DNA of 64,000 nt, taken from Campylobacterales bacterium (GTDB lineage: Bacteria > Campylobacterota > Campylobacteria > Campylobacterales > Sulfurimonadaceae). Position 1 is the first letter of the stretch; each line of letters opens with the position of its first letter. Of the stretch, positions 10,409 through 21,335 are shown piece after piece. Location: assembly GCA_026390135.1 (NCBI GenBank), contig JAPLGN010000046.1:31920-95919 (forward strand), read 5' to 3'. The position numbers were made by a program, and so were the translations under genes. Under the pieces are notes generated by a model. It was given only the letters and a program-made list of their open reading frames with translations, was not told the origin of the DNA and ran no database searches.

Positions 10409-10638
10409 ATGAACAACAAACACTTATTACAGCATTATCAGCTTAAAGCAACGCCGCAAAGAATAGCAATTATTGAAGTAATCATGCACATGTGTTGTGT
10501 AAAACGTGCGGAGAACTTAAAGATATTCCCTTTGATCCAACAAGTTTACTGGAAGATACAGTAAAAAGAAGTGATTATCGTGCGGATGATGTATCGATTA
10601 TGATTTCGGGCCTTTGCCCTGAATGTCAGAAAAAGTAA
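10409..10638 (+). pseudogene. Fur-family (PerR/Fur-like) regulator remnant
   Basis: N-terminal MNNKHLLQHYQLKATPQRIAIIEVI joined by internal deletion/frameshift to C-terminal HVLCKTCGELKDIPFDPTSLLEDTVKRSDYRADDVSIMISGLCPECQKK (CxxC...CxxC). Confidence 0.8.
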
Positions 10639-10643
10639 TAATC

Positions 10644-10715
10644 CCGTCATCCTCGGACTTGATCCGGGGATCCATCTTAAAATAAAAGCTGGATTCCCGC
10701 CTTCGCGGGAATGAC
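10644..10715. repeat. Composite REP-like element, copy 1
   Basis: GTCATCCTCGGACTTGATCCGGGGATCC hairpin followed by AAGCTGGATTCCCGCCTTCGCGGGAATGAC hairpin; second part recurs at 24661 and 59399. Confidence 0.8.
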
Positions 10716-10716
10716 A

Positions 10717-12063
10717 TTAAGGATGCGCTTCTCTAAGCGTATCTGCGATTAAGAAAGCGAGTTCTAACGACTGGTCGGCATTCAATCTTGGATCGCAATG
10801 CGTATGGTAACGGCTCTTGAGATTTTCAGAGGTAATCTCAAATGACCCACCAAGGCACTCAGTAACATCTTTACCGGTCATTTCCAAATGAACGCCACCT
10901 GCATACGTCCCTTCGGATTTGTGTACTTGGAAAAATTGTTTCATCTCTTTGAGAACTGCATCCACAGGACGGGTTTTATATCCATTACTGGTAATGGTAT
11001 TTCCGTGCATCGGATCACAACTCCATAATACTTTTTTTCCTTCTCTCTCAATTGCACGAATCAAAGCCGGCATTCCATCCGCAACCTTGTCAGCACCCAT
11101 TCGAACGATAACATTGAGGCGTCCTGCTTCATTGGTAGGATTTAAAATATCACACAAACGAATCAAGTCTTCAGGATCCATCGAAGGACCTGCCTTAACG
11201 CCGATCGGATTTTGGATACCACGCATAAATTCAACGTGTGCACCGTCAAGTTGACGTGTTCGGTCTCCAATCCAAAGCATATGCGAAGAAACATCATACC
11301 ATTCTCCCGTTAGAGAATCTTGACGTGTAAATGCCTCTTCATAATTAAGCAATAATGCTTCATGTGAGGTATAAAAATCAGTTTCTCGTAGAGTTCTGGA
11401 AACTTCCGATGTAATTCCGCATGCTGCCATAAAACGCAATGAATTATCAATTTGACGTGAAATTTCATCGTATTTTTTGGTTAACTCGTTTTGCCCAACA
11501 AAACCGAGATTCCACGCATGAACTTGGTTTAAGTCCGCTAATCCGCCGGATGCAAATGCACGAAGAAGATTCAGTGTGGCTGCAGACTGATTGTACGCTT
11601 GAACCATACGATAGGGATCAGGGATACGGGCAGCAGCATTAAATTCTACACCATTGATAATATCGCCACGATAACTCGGAAGAGTCACACCATCAATCGT
11701 TTCCATATCAGCCGATCTAGGCTTAGCAAACTGTCCGCCTAAACGCCCTATTTTAACAACTGGAACGCCACCGGCAAAGGTCATTACTACGGCCATTTGC
11801 ATCATAACTTTGAAAGTATCTCGAATGTTGTGCGCATGAAACTCTGAAAAACTTTCAGCACAATCTCCGCCTTGAAGTAAAAAGGCTTTCCCCTCACATA
11901 CATCCGCAAGGTTTTTCTTCAAATTTCTAGCTTCACCCGCAAAAACAAGAGGTGGATAATTTTTAAGTTGTTCTTCAATCTCTTTTAACCGTACCTGATC
12001 TGGATAGGTAGGCTGCTGCGTGATTGGTTTATCTCTCCAACTCGCTCGGCTCCATGTACTCAT
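10717..12063 (-). CDS. aroG: Class II 3-deoxy-7-phosphoheptulonate synthase
   Basis: [54 protein letters not shown]. Confidence 0.95.
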   Translation of the reverse strand: MSTWSRASWRDKPITQQPTYPDQVRLKEIEEQLKNYPPLVFAGEARNLKKNLADVCEGKAFLLQGGDCAESFSEFHAHNIRDTFKVMMQMAVVMTFAGGVPVVKIGRLGGQFAKPRSADMETIDGVTLPSYRGDIINGVEFNAAARIPDPYRMVQAYNQSAATLNLLRAFASGGLADLNQVHAWNLGFVGQNELTKKYDEISRQIDNSLRFMAACGITSEVSRTLRETDFYTSHEALLLNYEEAFTRQDSLTGEWYDVSSHMLWIGDRTRQLDGAHVEFMRGIQNPIGVKAGPSMDPEDLIRLCDILNPTNEAGRLNVIVRMGADKVADGMPALIRAIEREGKKVLWSCDPMHGNTITSNGYKTRPVDAVLKEMKQFFQVHKSEGTYAGGVHLEMTGKDVTECLGGSFEITSENLKSRYHTHCDPRLNADQSLELAFLIADTLREAHP

Positions 12064-12242
12064 TTAATATATATCTCCAATCTTACTAGATTGCCAAAAG
12101 GCTTATTTGTTATTTTTAAAGTAAGCAATTTTATCGTTTTATCCTAAAAAGCGACTGATTATGGTAACTGAAAGCTATATTTAGGTTTTAAAAAGTATAA
12201 TTGCGTCATTTCAAAGAGAGATAATTCATCCTAAGAGAGTCA

Positions 12243-13169
12243 ATGAAATCAACACAAGTGAACTTTTTTTTATCTCTTTTTTGCAAAGAGCTCTCCTTTC
12301 ATTTAGAGACTGCTAGCGCGCGGCAAGATAAAATTGCCCCTGACGAATTGGCAGAAATCATTTCTTTAGCAACAAAAGAAGTTCTTGAGCACTATTTAAA
12401 TGGCGAACTTGATATGCATGAATATGCCGCTGACACGGAAAATGAATATAAAGACATCGCATTGTTGAGCATTGATTCTTATATCCAATCAAACCAAACA
12501 TTTGAAAAAATAACTGATGATCATGCAAATATTTTAAAAGAGCATAAAAATCCAAATTTTATTGATTTCAATAATATAAGTGAAAAATTTGTAGATATTC
12601 AATCACACATGAGCCACGAAGTTAAACGTGCTAATAAAATTATTCAAGACTTGCACGAACAAGTTAAAACACTTGAAGTCACAACAACACTTGATCCTCT
12701 TACAAAAACATTTAATCGATATGCACTCCAAAACAATCTTACTGAACTTCTAACAAAGCATCGTCAGATAGAAGAACTTTTTATTCTGATGATCGATATT
12801 GACAACTTTAAAACTATTAATGATCTTCATGGACATATTGCAGGCGATAAAGTTCTCATCTTTATTGCTAAATTGCTCAAAAAAACCCTTAGAGACGGTG
12901 ATAAAGTGTACCGATTTGGTGGAGAAGAGTTTGTCATCATCCTCAACCGAACCGATTTAGAAGGGGCGCAATTGGTATCTAACCGCATTTTAAATCTTTG
13001 CCGCCAGAATAAACCGGTTTTTCACAATGAACAAATCACAGTTACCTTAAGTGTAGGACTGACTCAAACACGAAATAAAGACACAATGGATGACGTAATT
13101 CATCGCGCAGATACGGCACTGTATCGTGCAAAAAACAATGGAAAAGACAGAATGGAGATAGAATTATAA
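12243..13169 (+). CDS. Diguanylate cyclase (GGDEF)
   Basis: FGGEEFVIIL with RxxD (RDGD) I-site five residues upstream; DIDNFKTINDLHGHIAGD. Confidence 0.95.
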   Translation: MKSTQVNFFLSLFCKELSFHLETASARQDKIAPDELAEIISLATKEVLEHYLNGELDMHEYAADTENEYKDIALLSIDSYIQSNQTFEKITDDHANILKEHKNPNFIDFNNISEKFVDIQSHMSHEVKRANKIIQDLHEQVKTLEVTTTLDPLTKTFNRYALQNNLTELLTKHRQIEELFILMIDIDNFKTINDLHGHIAGDKVLIFIAKLLKKTLRDGDKVYRFGGEEFVIILNRTDLEGAQLVSNRILNLCRQNKPVFHNEQITVTLSVGLTQTRNKDTMDDVIHRADTALYRAKNNGKDRMEIEL

Positions 13170-13732
13170 TGGACTTAAATTATTTTGATGTGGCAGTTGG
13201 ATCAATCGTATTATTGCTAGGGTTAAAAGGACTTTTGAATGGTTTTTCAAAAGAACTTTTTGGACTAATCGGAATTGTAGGCGGACTCTTTGTTGCTTCT
13301 CATATCGGTGGGGCCATTGGGAATTTTTTAAATAATCTACTCTTTAACTTCGAAACAACAACTGCCATCAACCTTATAGGTTTTGTTTTTAGTGTTGGTA
13401 TTTTTTGGCTTCTTATGGTGGCATTGGGTGCTGGCTTTAAGCGCCTTAGTTCCCTTAGCGGACTGGGAAGTTTAGACCGAGCGTTAGGCTTTGTGGTGGG
13501 AGCAAGTAAATTCTTTTTTATCCTTTCTGTCATAATTTATGCTCTTTTTAGTGTCACTGCTATCCGTGAAAATTTTGGTGAAAAAATGAAAAGCAGTATC
13601 TTCTTTGAACCTATGTTTGCTACTGGTAATTTTATTTTACATATTGAAACAAAGGACGTCACAAGCCTCCTCGATTCCAATGACAGTGATAAGAATATTT
13701 CCCATTCTTCATCCGATAAAAAGGAGAAATAA
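13169..13732 (+). CDS. cvpA: CvpA family membrane protein
   Basis: YFDVAVGSIVLLLGLKGLLNGFSKELFGLIGIVGGLFVA. Confidence 0.85.
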   Translation: MDLNYFDVAVGSIVLLLGLKGLLNGFSKELFGLIGIVGGLFVASHIGGAIGNFLNNLLFNFETTTAINLIGFVFSVGIFWLLMVALGAGFKRLSSLSGLGSLDRALGFVVGASKFFFILSVIIYALFSVTAIRENFGEKMKSSIFFEPMFATGNFILHIETKDVTSLLDSNDSDKNISHSSSDKKEK

Positions 13733-13736
13733 TCGC

Positions 13737-14213
13737 ATGGGCTCTTTAACTAATTTTACAGAACGCACTGTTGAATATGCGAAATTCTTAAACGATTTCA
13801 AACAACTTCTCAAAGAGAACAGTTTGAAATTTACCATACAGCGTGAAGTAATTTTAGAGATGTTATACAACTCTGACGAGCATCTCACACCTGAAGGATT
13901 GCATCATCTCATCCAAGAAAAACACCCTGATTTAAACACCGGGATTGCAACTGTTTATCGTACCCTCTCGCTTCTTGAAGATTCCGAGATGGTAACATCC
14001 CTCTCATTTGGGGCACAAGGCAAAAAATACGAGCTGGGTGCGAAGGATCATCATGATCACATAATCTGTACAAAATGTGGCAGTATTAGTGAATTCGTCG
14101 ATGAAGAAATTGAGTCTAGACAGAAAAAAATTGCCGAAGAGCTTGGCTTTATAATGCAAGAACACTCAATGCAAATTTATGGCATTTGCAAATCATGCCA
14201 AACTAAAAAATAA
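13737..14213 (+). CDS. fur: Ferric uptake regulator family protein
   Basis: LKFTIQREVILEMLY...ATVYRTLSLLED...HHDHIICTKCGSISEF...GICKSC; ATG at 13737 after AAGGAGA RBS. Confidence 0.93.
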   Translation: MGSLTNFTERTVEYAKFLNDFKQLLKENSLKFTIQREVILEMLYNSDEHLTPEGLHHLIQEKHPDLNTGIATVYRTLSLLEDSEMVTSLSFGAQGKKYELGAKDHHDHIICTKCGSISEFVDEEIESRQKKIAEELGFIMQEHSMQIYGICKSCQTKK

Positions 14214-14225
14214 AGGGAATTTATT

Positions 14226-15749
14226 GTGACATTCGATAATCAATATGTAGTTCAACGAATTGAAAAAGCCAACCAATTGAGAGAGGCAGGAATCGATCCC
14301 TACGCAAACAACTCTGCACGGAATACTACCATTGAGAAATTCAATAACGTTAACTCAGATCTTTTTCAAAAAGAAGATAAACGGGATGAACATCGTCACT
14401 ATACCGTTGCAGGGCGTATTAAACTCTATCGCTTGATGGGAAAAGCGAGCTTTGTTAAAATTGAAGATGAGAGCGGAATGCTCCAAATTTACGTTGCGCG
14501 TGATAATCTTCCTGAGAATTTTTACAATGACATCTTTAAAAAACTCATTGAAGTCGGTGATATTATCGAAGTAAGCGGTTATCCGTTTGTTACCCAGCAA
14601 GGTGAACTTTCACTTCATGTCGATACCTTAAAAATTCTTACCAAAGCCATTTCACCGCTCCCTGAAAAATTCCACGGAATTACCGATAAAGAGATGCGCT
14701 ACCGCCAACGCTATCTTGATCTCATTATGAATTCTGAAGTACGAAAAACCTTTCATATTCGTTCACGTGTCATCAGCTTAACACGCCGTTTCTTTGAAGA
14801 CAAAGGCTTCTTAGAAGTTGAAACACCAATGATGCACCCTATTGCAGGTGGAGCAAATGCCAAACCGTTCGTTACCCATCATAATGCATTAGGTGTTGAC
14901 CGTTTTTTACGAATTGCCCCGGAACTTTATCTCAAGCGTCTCATCGTCGGCGGATTTGAAGCGGTATTTGAAATCAATCGCAATTTTCGTAATGAAGGAA
15001 TGGATGCAACCCATAACCCTGAGTTTACCTCTATCGAATTTTATTGGGCGTATAAAACCTACAAAGATTTGATTGTCATTACCAAAGAGTATTTTGATTA
15101 TCTTTTCGATCACTTGAATCTTCCTAAACGTCTTCCGTATGGTGATTTTGAGATTGATTTCGACCAATTTACTGAGATCGAACTTATCAAAAGTCTGAGC
15201 GTTATCGGCGGCGTTCCTGAGAATATCGTTAATGATAAAGAAGCTATTTTAGAGTTTTTACGTTCTCAGAAACTTGAGGCAAAAGCAACCCTCAACTTAG
15301 GTCAGCTTCAAGGCGAACTTTTTGATGAATTTGTTGAGTCCAAGTTGATTAACCCAACATTTATCACCCATTATCCGGTTGAGATTTCTCCGCTTGCTCG
15401 TCGTAATGATGAGCGCCCAGAACTTACCGACCGTTTTGAACTCTTCATCGCAGGTCGCGAAATTGCCAATGCCTTTAGTGAGCTTAATGATCCGATCGAT
15501 CAGCTAGAGCGTTTCAACGGGCAAATGGCTGCCAAAGAGTGTGGCGATGATGAAGCCCACGAGATGGATGAAGATTTCGTCACTGCCCTATCCTATGGAA
15601 TGGCCCCAACAGCAGGTCAGGGAATCGGAATCGATCGCCTTGTCATGATGCTTACCAATCAACACTCAATTCGGGATGTTTTACTCTTCCCAGCTATGAA
15701 ACCACAAAATAACAATCTTAACAACGGAGAACACAATGAGCTTTCTTAA
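14226..15749 (+). CDS. lysS: Lysyl-tRNA synthetase
   Basis: Class II aaRS motifs; [35 protein letters not shown]. Confidence 0.97.
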   Translation: MTFDNQYVVQRIEKANQLREAGIDPYANNSARNTTIEKFNNVNSDLFQKEDKRDEHRHYTVAGRIKLYRLMGKASFVKIEDESGMLQIYVARDNLPENFYNDIFKKLIEVGDIIEVSGYPFVTQQGELSLHVDTLKILTKAISPLPEKFHGITDKEMRYRQRYLDLIMNSEVRKTFHIRSRVISLTRRFFEDKGFLEVETPMMHPIAGGANAKPFVTHHNALGVDRFLRIAPELYLKRLIVGGFEAVFEINRNFRNEGMDATHNPEFTSIEFYWAYKTYKDLIVITKEYFDYLFDHLNLPKRLPYGDFEIDFDQFTEIELIKSLSVIGGVPENIVNDKEAILEFLRSQKLEAKATLNLGQLQGELFDEFVESKLINPTFITHYPVEISPLARRNDERPELTDRFELFIAGREIANAFSELNDPIDQLERFNGQMAAKECGDDEAHEMDEDFVTALSYGMAPTAGQGIGIDRLVMMLTNQHSIRDVLLFPAMKPQNNNLNNGEHNELS

Positions 15750-16983
15750 AGAATTCGATAACGAAATTTACGCCCTATGTGAGCAAGAGCTCGAACGCGA
15801 AACGGATCATTTAGAGATGATCGCTTCAGAAAACTTCACCCTCCCCGCCGTCATGGAAGCGATGGGAAGTATATTTACAAACAAATATGCCGAAGGATAC
15901 CCTGGAAAACGATACTACGGCGGATGTGAATACGCGGATGGTGTTGAGCAACTGGCAATTGACCGCGCATGTAAACTTTTTGGATGTAACTATGCAAACG
16001 TACAACCCCACTCAGGTTCATCTGCAAATGGTGCAGTATATGCTGCATTATTGCAAGCGGGAGATAAATTATTAGGGATGGATCTTAGCCACGGTGGGCA
16101 CTTAACCCATGGTTCAAAAGTCAGTTTTTCCGGTAAAAACTATCACAGTTTTTCATATGGTGTAGAACTTGATGGATGCATTAATTATGAGCGTGTCTTG
16201 GATATCGCCAAAATTGTACAGCCTAAAATTATTGTGTGTGGTGCTTCAGCGTATGCACGTGAAATCGATTTTGCTAAGTTTCGCGAAATCGCTGATGCGG
16301 TTGGAGCAATTTTGTTTGCCGACATCGCGCACATTGCAGGTCTCGTGTGTGCTGGAGAGCACCCAAGCCCGTTCCCTCATGCACATATTGTGACAACCAC
16401 CACTCACAAAACCCTTGCCGGTCCTCGCGGCGGTATGATTATGACCAATGATGAAGAGATTGCCAAAAAAATAAATTCTGCTATCTTCCCAGCTCTTCAA
16501 GGCGGACCATTGGTTCACGTTATTGCAGCCAAAGCAGTTGGATTTAAATACAACCTCTCACCTGAGTGGAAAGTCTACGCAAAACAAGTCAAAGCTAATG
16601 CAAAAGTTCTCGCTGAAGTATTAATTAAACGCGGATATGACATTGTCAGCGGTGGAACCGACAATCATCTTATCTTGGTCTCTTTCTTGAATAAATCATT
16701 TAGCGGTAAAGAAGCCGATGCAGCTCTTGGACGTGCGGGAATTACCGTCAATAAAAATACCGTTCCGGGAGAAACACGTTCACCGTTTATCACTTCAGGT
16801 ATCCGTATCGGAAGCCCTGCCCTTACATCACGCGGGATGAAAGAAAAAGAGTTTGAAATTATTGCGAATAAAATTGCCGATGTTTTGGATGATATTGAGA
16901 ATACAACTGCCCAAGAAGCTATAAAAGAAGAGTTAAAAGCACTTGCACGCGGATTTATTATCTATACACAATCTACCTATTAA
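15736..16983 (+). CDS. glyA: Serine hydroxymethyltransferase
   Basis: [46 protein letters not shown]. Confidence 0.97.
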   Translation: MSFLKEFDNEIYALCEQELERETDHLEMIASENFTLPAVMEAMGSIFTNKYAEGYPGKRYYGGCEYADGVEQLAIDRACKLFGCNYANVQPHSGSSANGAVYAALLQAGDKLLGMDLSHGGHLTHGSKVSFSGKNYHSFSYGVELDGCINYERVLDIAKIVQPKIIVCGASAYAREIDFAKFREIADAVGAILFADIAHIAGLVCAGEHPSPFPHAHIVTTTTHKTLAGPRGGMIMTNDEEIAKKINSAIFPALQGGPLVHVIAAKAVGFKYNLSPEWKVYAKQVKANAKVLAEVLIKRGYDIVSGGTDNHLILVSFLNKSFSGKEADAALGRAGITVNKNTVPGETRSPFITSGIRIGSPALTSRGMKEKEFEIIANKIADVLDDIENTTAQEAIKEELKALARGFIIYTQSTY

Positions 16984-17038
16984 AAACTATCGCTCCTGTT
17001 GGGGCAAAAATAGAGATGCGATACAAGGAGTTTAAATT

Positions 17039-17581
17039 ATGACATCAATGGATATAAAACTTATCAAAATGATCTCGGATCATTATTGGCTTAAACACGA
17101 TACTATGGTTGATAAGATCGAGTTTAAAGGGCGTACTTTTTACAATAAATACGAAAAAATATCTAAACCTATAACTCAAGCACTCATTGATCAACATCAT
17201 AAAAAACAGATTACTATTGCTCATTCTCTTATCAATCAATTTGGTAAAGTAGAAAATATTGTTATTGATTATAACGGTACGGATACTCAACGCTTCTATC
17301 ATAAGGCACAATTATTGCTTAGAGAAGAAGGATATATTAATTTTACCGCTTTTGAGACAAAAACACCGGGACATTTGCATGTGTATATCCACAAAGGGCA
17401 TACAACGTTGCAAGAAGCGATTCAATTGGGTAAGATGCTTTCATTAAAACTTGCTGCCAAGCAGCCAAAACAGTGGCGAATGTTCCCAGCGGATGATTTA
17501 CCACCAGAGTATAACATTCTTAATCTGCCCTACGAAGTCTACTCGAAAGAACGTGGTGCTGCGTGGTCAAAGCACCTATAA
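17039..17581 (+). CDS. DUF1882 domain protein
   Basis: Campylobacterota-type protein MDIKLIKMISDHYWLKHDTMVDKIEFKGRTFYNKYEKI. Confidence 0.75.
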   Translation: MTSMDIKLIKMISDHYWLKHDTMVDKIEFKGRTFYNKYEKISKPITQALIDQHHKKQITIAHSLINQFGKVENIVIDYNGTDTQRFYHKAQLLLREEGYINFTAFETKTPGHLHVYIHKGHTTLQEAIQLGKMLSLKLAAKQPKQWRMFPADDLPPEYNILNLPYEVYSKERGAAWSKHL

Positions 17582-17709
17582 TGAACGCCCATTGGAGTAA
17601 AAACCCAACAGGCTGCGCTAACGCTGAGTTTCACCCTAAGGGTACTTTGTCTTCAGCAGAAAGCCCACGCATAGTAAACCATGCTTTAAAACATACATTA
17701 GGAGACTAA
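17581..17709 (+). CDS. Candidate 42-aa small ORF (not in the ORF track) or structured spacer
   Basis: TAATG stop/start overlap with upstream gene, MNAHWSKNPTGCANAEFHPKGTLSSAESPRIVNHALKHTLGD, stop 1 nt before next ATG. Confidence 0.35.
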   Translation: MNAHWSKNPTGCANAEFHPKGTLSSAESPRIVNHALKHTLGD

Positions 17710-17710
17710 A

Positions 17711-18553
17711 ATGGAAGAAAAAAACGAACTTAACGACATTATTCTAAATAAAAGCGGCTCAAGTACAGGAAGTAAAAAGCTGTTACTGGCCATTGCTACT
17801 TTGACGCTTATTCTTATCATTGTATTAGTCATTATGAACTCACTTAAAAATGATGTAGTTCAAAAGGCTCCTCAAGCCATTCTTCCACCTGAGCCCAGTG
17901 CGCCAACAGAAATCATTAATGATCCATTATTTGAACCTGTAGAAGTGATTCAAGAAGGTAATGAAAGTGCAAAAACTCAAACATTAGATCAAGTTGCACA
18001 GAAAATTAAAGAAGAATCACTGCAAAACGCACCATCCAGTCAACCTACAGTTGTTCAAGCTGCACCGGCTGTAATAACACCTGTAAAAACTACTCCTGAA
18101 GCAAAATCTGTTACACAAAAAACAGTTGCTCAGCCAACTATTGCAAAAGCTCAAAAAGTTGAAGCAAAAACAATACAAGCAGCACCGGTGAAACAAGAAC
18201 CTAAAAAAGTGGTTCAACCAAAAATAGTTCCGAAAGCCGCTCCCGTTGTAAAAGCTCCGGCAACAATCGTTCCTGCACCCAAAACACCTGAGCCAAAAGC
18301 TGAAGTAAAAACTGTACCGGCAGTTACGAATACCGGTACTGTCTATTTTATCCAAGTCGGTTCATTTGCTAAAGAGCCAAGTAAGGTTCTAATAGACCGT
18401 TTGAATGCCAGTGGACTGAAATATACTACTCAAAAAACAGGTGAAACTACCAAAGTTTTAGTGGGACCGTTCCAAGGGGAAAAAGCTGTACAGGATGCGA
18501 TGAGTAATATTCATCAAAATATCGAAGCCAAAGCGTTCAAGATAAAGGGATAA
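17711..18553 (+). CDS. SPOR domain protein
   Basis: N-terminal TM, P/A/K-rich linker, C-terminal YFIQVGSFAKEPSKVLIDRLNASGLKY...KVLVGPF. Confidence 0.85.
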   Translation: MEEKNELNDIILNKSGSSTGSKKLLLAIATLTLILIIVLVIMNSLKNDVVQKAPQAILPPEPSAPTEIINDPLFEPVEVIQEGNESAKTQTLDQVAQKIKEESLQNAPSSQPTVVQAAPAVITPVKTTPEAKSVTQKTVAQPTIAKAQKVEAKTIQAAPVKQEPKKVVQPKIVPKAAPVVKAPATIVPAPKTPEPKAEVKTVPAVTNTGTVYFIQVGSFAKEPSKVLIDRLNASGLKYTTQKTGETTKVLVGPFQGEKAVQDAMSNIHQNIEAKAFKIKG

Positions 18554-18554
18554 T

Positions 18555-19967
18555 GTGATCCACTCTCACCGTTTCTCTCTAGACCAATTTGCTCCTATCG
18601 CGGTCTACGAAAAGTTAAAAGGGCTTTTTGCAGGTGAGCTTTCTTTTCTCCTCGAAAGTGCAGGCAATAGTAATGGAAACTATACGATTATCGCACTGGG
18701 TGCACGTGAACGTCTACGCTATACGGATGGGCTAACTCACTACACCAATGCCAACAATGAGAGTATCATCTCTCACGAGTCTCCTTTTGAATTTTTAAAA
18801 CGCTATTACAGTGCTATTGACTATGGTTTTTATCGCTCGAAAGCCAAAGAACTTGATATTGGTTATATTGATGGATTTATCGGTTATATTGGCTACGATA
18901 TGGTTCAAGTTTTTGAGCCCACTCTAAAAGAATCTATGTCTACTCTTGAAGATCAGACTCATATTCCTGATATGGATTTAATTTTACCAAAGTTGGTGGC
19001 GGTTGTCTCTCATAAATACTCTACCATTACCCTTATCAGTGCCCTATCAGAGTTTCAAGACCAATTTTTAACTCTTGAGCGTACCCTAAAATCACTCTAC
19101 CACTATACTCCCCTCATACCCATTAAAAATGATACTGGTGGGGATTTTATTCATACGAAATCACACTTTTTTGAAATGATTGATGCCTCAAAAGAGATGA
19201 TTCGAAGCGGTGATGTTTTCCAAATTTTAATGACCAATCGTTATATCCGTAATGCCACCGTTGATCCCTACAGCTTTTACCGTGTTTTACGGATTAAAAA
19301 CCCTTCTCCCTATATGTATTTGATGGAGTACGGTGATTTTAGCATTGTTGGAAGTTCTCCTGAAGTTATGGTACGTCTGAGTGATGGGGACATATTATTA
19401 CGCCCAATCGCCGGAACACGCAAACGCGGTGGAAGCAAGCAGCGTGATGCCGAATTGGAAGATGAGCTTTTGTCCGATCCTAAAGAATTAGCAGAGCATT
19501 TGATGCTTATTGATTTGGGGCGAAATGATGTCGGACGTGTGGCAAGCACAGGAACGGTACGGGTTGAAGAGATGATGCACGTGGAGCGTTATTCCCATGT
19601 CATGCATATCGTATCCGATGTTCACGCAACACTTCGTGACGATAAAGACATGTTCGATCTCTTAGCCGCTACCTTTACTGCCGGAACTATGACGGGTGCT
19701 CCTAAAATTCGCTCCATGGAACTCATTGCACAGCTCGAAGGTGTCAAAAGAGGTTTTTACAGTGGAACCATCGGCTATTTTGGTTTTGATGGCAATATGG
19801 ACAGCGCCATTACGATTCGTACCGCACTTATCAAAGAAAATCAGATTATTCTCCAAGCAGGAGCCGGTATCGTTGCCGACTCTGTCCATGAACTTGAATA
19901 TCTCGAAGTAACAAATAAACTAGGTGCCCTGACAAGTACCCTCGAAGATTTGATCGATCCTACGTGA
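18555..19967 (+). CDS. trpE: Anthranilate synthase component I
   Basis: GTG start; GDVFQILMTNRY, SSPEVMVRL, RPIAGTRKRG, LIDLGRNDVGRV, GTMTGAPKIRSMELI. Confidence 0.93.
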   Translation: MIHSHRFSLDQFAPIAVYEKLKGLFAGELSFLLESAGNSNGNYTIIALGARERLRYTDGLTHYTNANNESIISHESPFEFLKRYYSAIDYGFYRSKAKELDIGYIDGFIGYIGYDMVQVFEPTLKESMSTLEDQTHIPDMDLILPKLVAVVSHKYSTITLISALSEFQDQFLTLERTLKSLYHYTPLIPIKNDTGGDFIHTKSHFFEMIDASKEMIRSGDVFQILMTNRYIRNATVDPYSFYRVLRIKNPSPYMYLMEYGDFSIVGSSPEVMVRLSDGDILLRPIAGTRKRGGSKQRDAELEDELLSDPKELAEHLMLIDLGRNDVGRVASTGTVRVEEMMHVERYSHVMHIVSDVHATLRDDKDMFDLLAATFTAGTMTGAPKIRSMELIAQLEGVKRGFYSGTIGYFGFDGNMDSAITIRTALIKENQIILQAGAGIVADSVHELEYLEVTNKLGALTSTLEDLIDPT

Positions 19968-20758
19968 TGAATATTTTTACTATCTTTGGTGATCCGGTAG
20001 CTCATTCCCGTTCACCGCTTATGCACAACACGGTTTTTAAAGCACTAGAAATAGATGCTTGCTATACCCGCACCCAGCTGAGTGATGGCGCAAAACTGCG
20101 TGATGTTTTTTTTGCCAAGGCTCTCAGTGGAGCGAATGTTACCGTCCCCCACAAAGAAACTGCATACACCCAATGCGATGAAGTTCGCGGTATTGCCCAA
20201 GAAATCGGTACGGTTAATACTCTTATCCTAGAAAATGATCGATTGATTGGTTACAACACCGATGCCGATGGTTTTATTGCAGCGATCCAATCCTTTGGAC
20301 AACTCTCTACCGCATTGATTATCGGAGCTGGAGGGACAGCAAAAGCACTTGCCATTGCACTACAGCACCACGCAATCACCCCTACCATCCTTAATCGCTC
20401 CTCAGGACGGCTGGAGTATTTTAAAGAAAAAGGTTTTGAAGCCTACGATTGGGAGACATTCACGCCCCGTTCATTTGATCTTATTATCAATACAACCTCT
20501 GCAGGACTTACCGACAACCATCTACCCATTCCCATAGAACTTCTCACCGCATTACTCGCAACGTCTAAAGGAGCTATCGACGTGATTTACGGTAAAGAAA
20601 CTCCCTTTTTGGCCGAAGTCAAAAAAGTGAAGCTCCCCTATAAAGATGGCTCTGATATGTTGTTGGAACAAGGGGTGATTGCGAATGCTCTTTTTTTAAA
20701 GAGTACTGTTTCAGCCCAGCAGATTCGACCTATCATGAAACGAAGCTTTTTGTATTAA
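19964..20758 (+). CDS. aroE: Shikimate dehydrogenase
   Basis: FGDPVAHSRSPLMHN, ANVTVPHKE, IGAGGTAKA. Confidence 0.95.
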   Translation: MMNIFTIFGDPVAHSRSPLMHNTVFKALEIDACYTRTQLSDGAKLRDVFFAKALSGANVTVPHKETAYTQCDEVRGIAQEIGTVNTLILENDRLIGYNTDADGFIAAIQSFGQLSTALIIGAGGTAKALAIALQHHAITPTILNRSSGRLEYFKEKGFEAYDWETFTPRSFDLIINTTSAGLTDNHLPIPIELLTALLATSKGAIDVIYGKETPFLAEVKKVKLPYKDGSDMLLEQGVIANALFLKSTVSAQQIRPIMKRSFLY

Positions 20759-20795
20759 CGCGTTATAATAACGCATCTTAATCAAAAGGCTCACA

Positions 20796-21329
20796 ATGTG
20801 CCGTTTCAATCAAATCAACAATGATGAAAAAATCCTTCTTCACGATCAACTATTAGCTTATGCTGCAGCGGTCGGCGGAAAAAACTCTTTTTTAAAACTT
20901 ATAGAAACCATCAAAAAAACAACTCCTAATCCGCTACTTTCAAAAACATCTCTCCTGCGATTTCCAAAAGGGATTATCAAATGGAATAAAAGCATCCACC
21001 GCGACAATCTTACACTTTTAAGCATACAAATGAAGAACCGAAGTGAAGAGAATCAAAATCTTATGGCTCCAAAGGAGCATAGAACCTACAAAGACGTCAC
21101 CAATATGCTTCGAGCACTGGGAACATTGACATTTACCATTATTATGAACACTGAAGCAGATGGAAAAGGGTTCGAAATTAAAGCCTTTGATATGCCTGAC
21201 GGAGAAACGACGATTATGAATCCTTTCTTTGAAATTATTTTTTTCTGTCCTGTAAATACAACAAAAAAACTACTCAATTTTGAAGAAAAAGAAAGCGCTG
21301 ATAGCGCTGACAGCATCGAAGAAGACTAA
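20796..21329 (+). CDS. Hypothetical protein, possibly co-transcribed with modE
   Basis: Complete ORF ending 7 nt before modE; no family recognised. Confidence 0.65.
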   Translation: MCRFNQINNDEKILLHDQLLAYAAAVGGKNSFLKLIETIKKTTPNPLLSKTSLLRFPKGIIKWNKSIHRDNLTLLSIQMKNRSEENQNLMAPKEHRTYKDVTNMLRALGTLTFTIIMNTEADGKGFEIKAFDMPDGETTIMNPFFEIIFFCPVNTTKKLLNFEEKESADSADSIEED

Positions 21330-21335
21330 ACAACA

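Noticed and set aside
18017-18355. 112-aa minus-strand ORF rich in C/F/R opposite the SPOR protein
   Set aside because: Antisense to the low-complexity P/A/K linker of a clear SPOR-domain gene; composition artefact.
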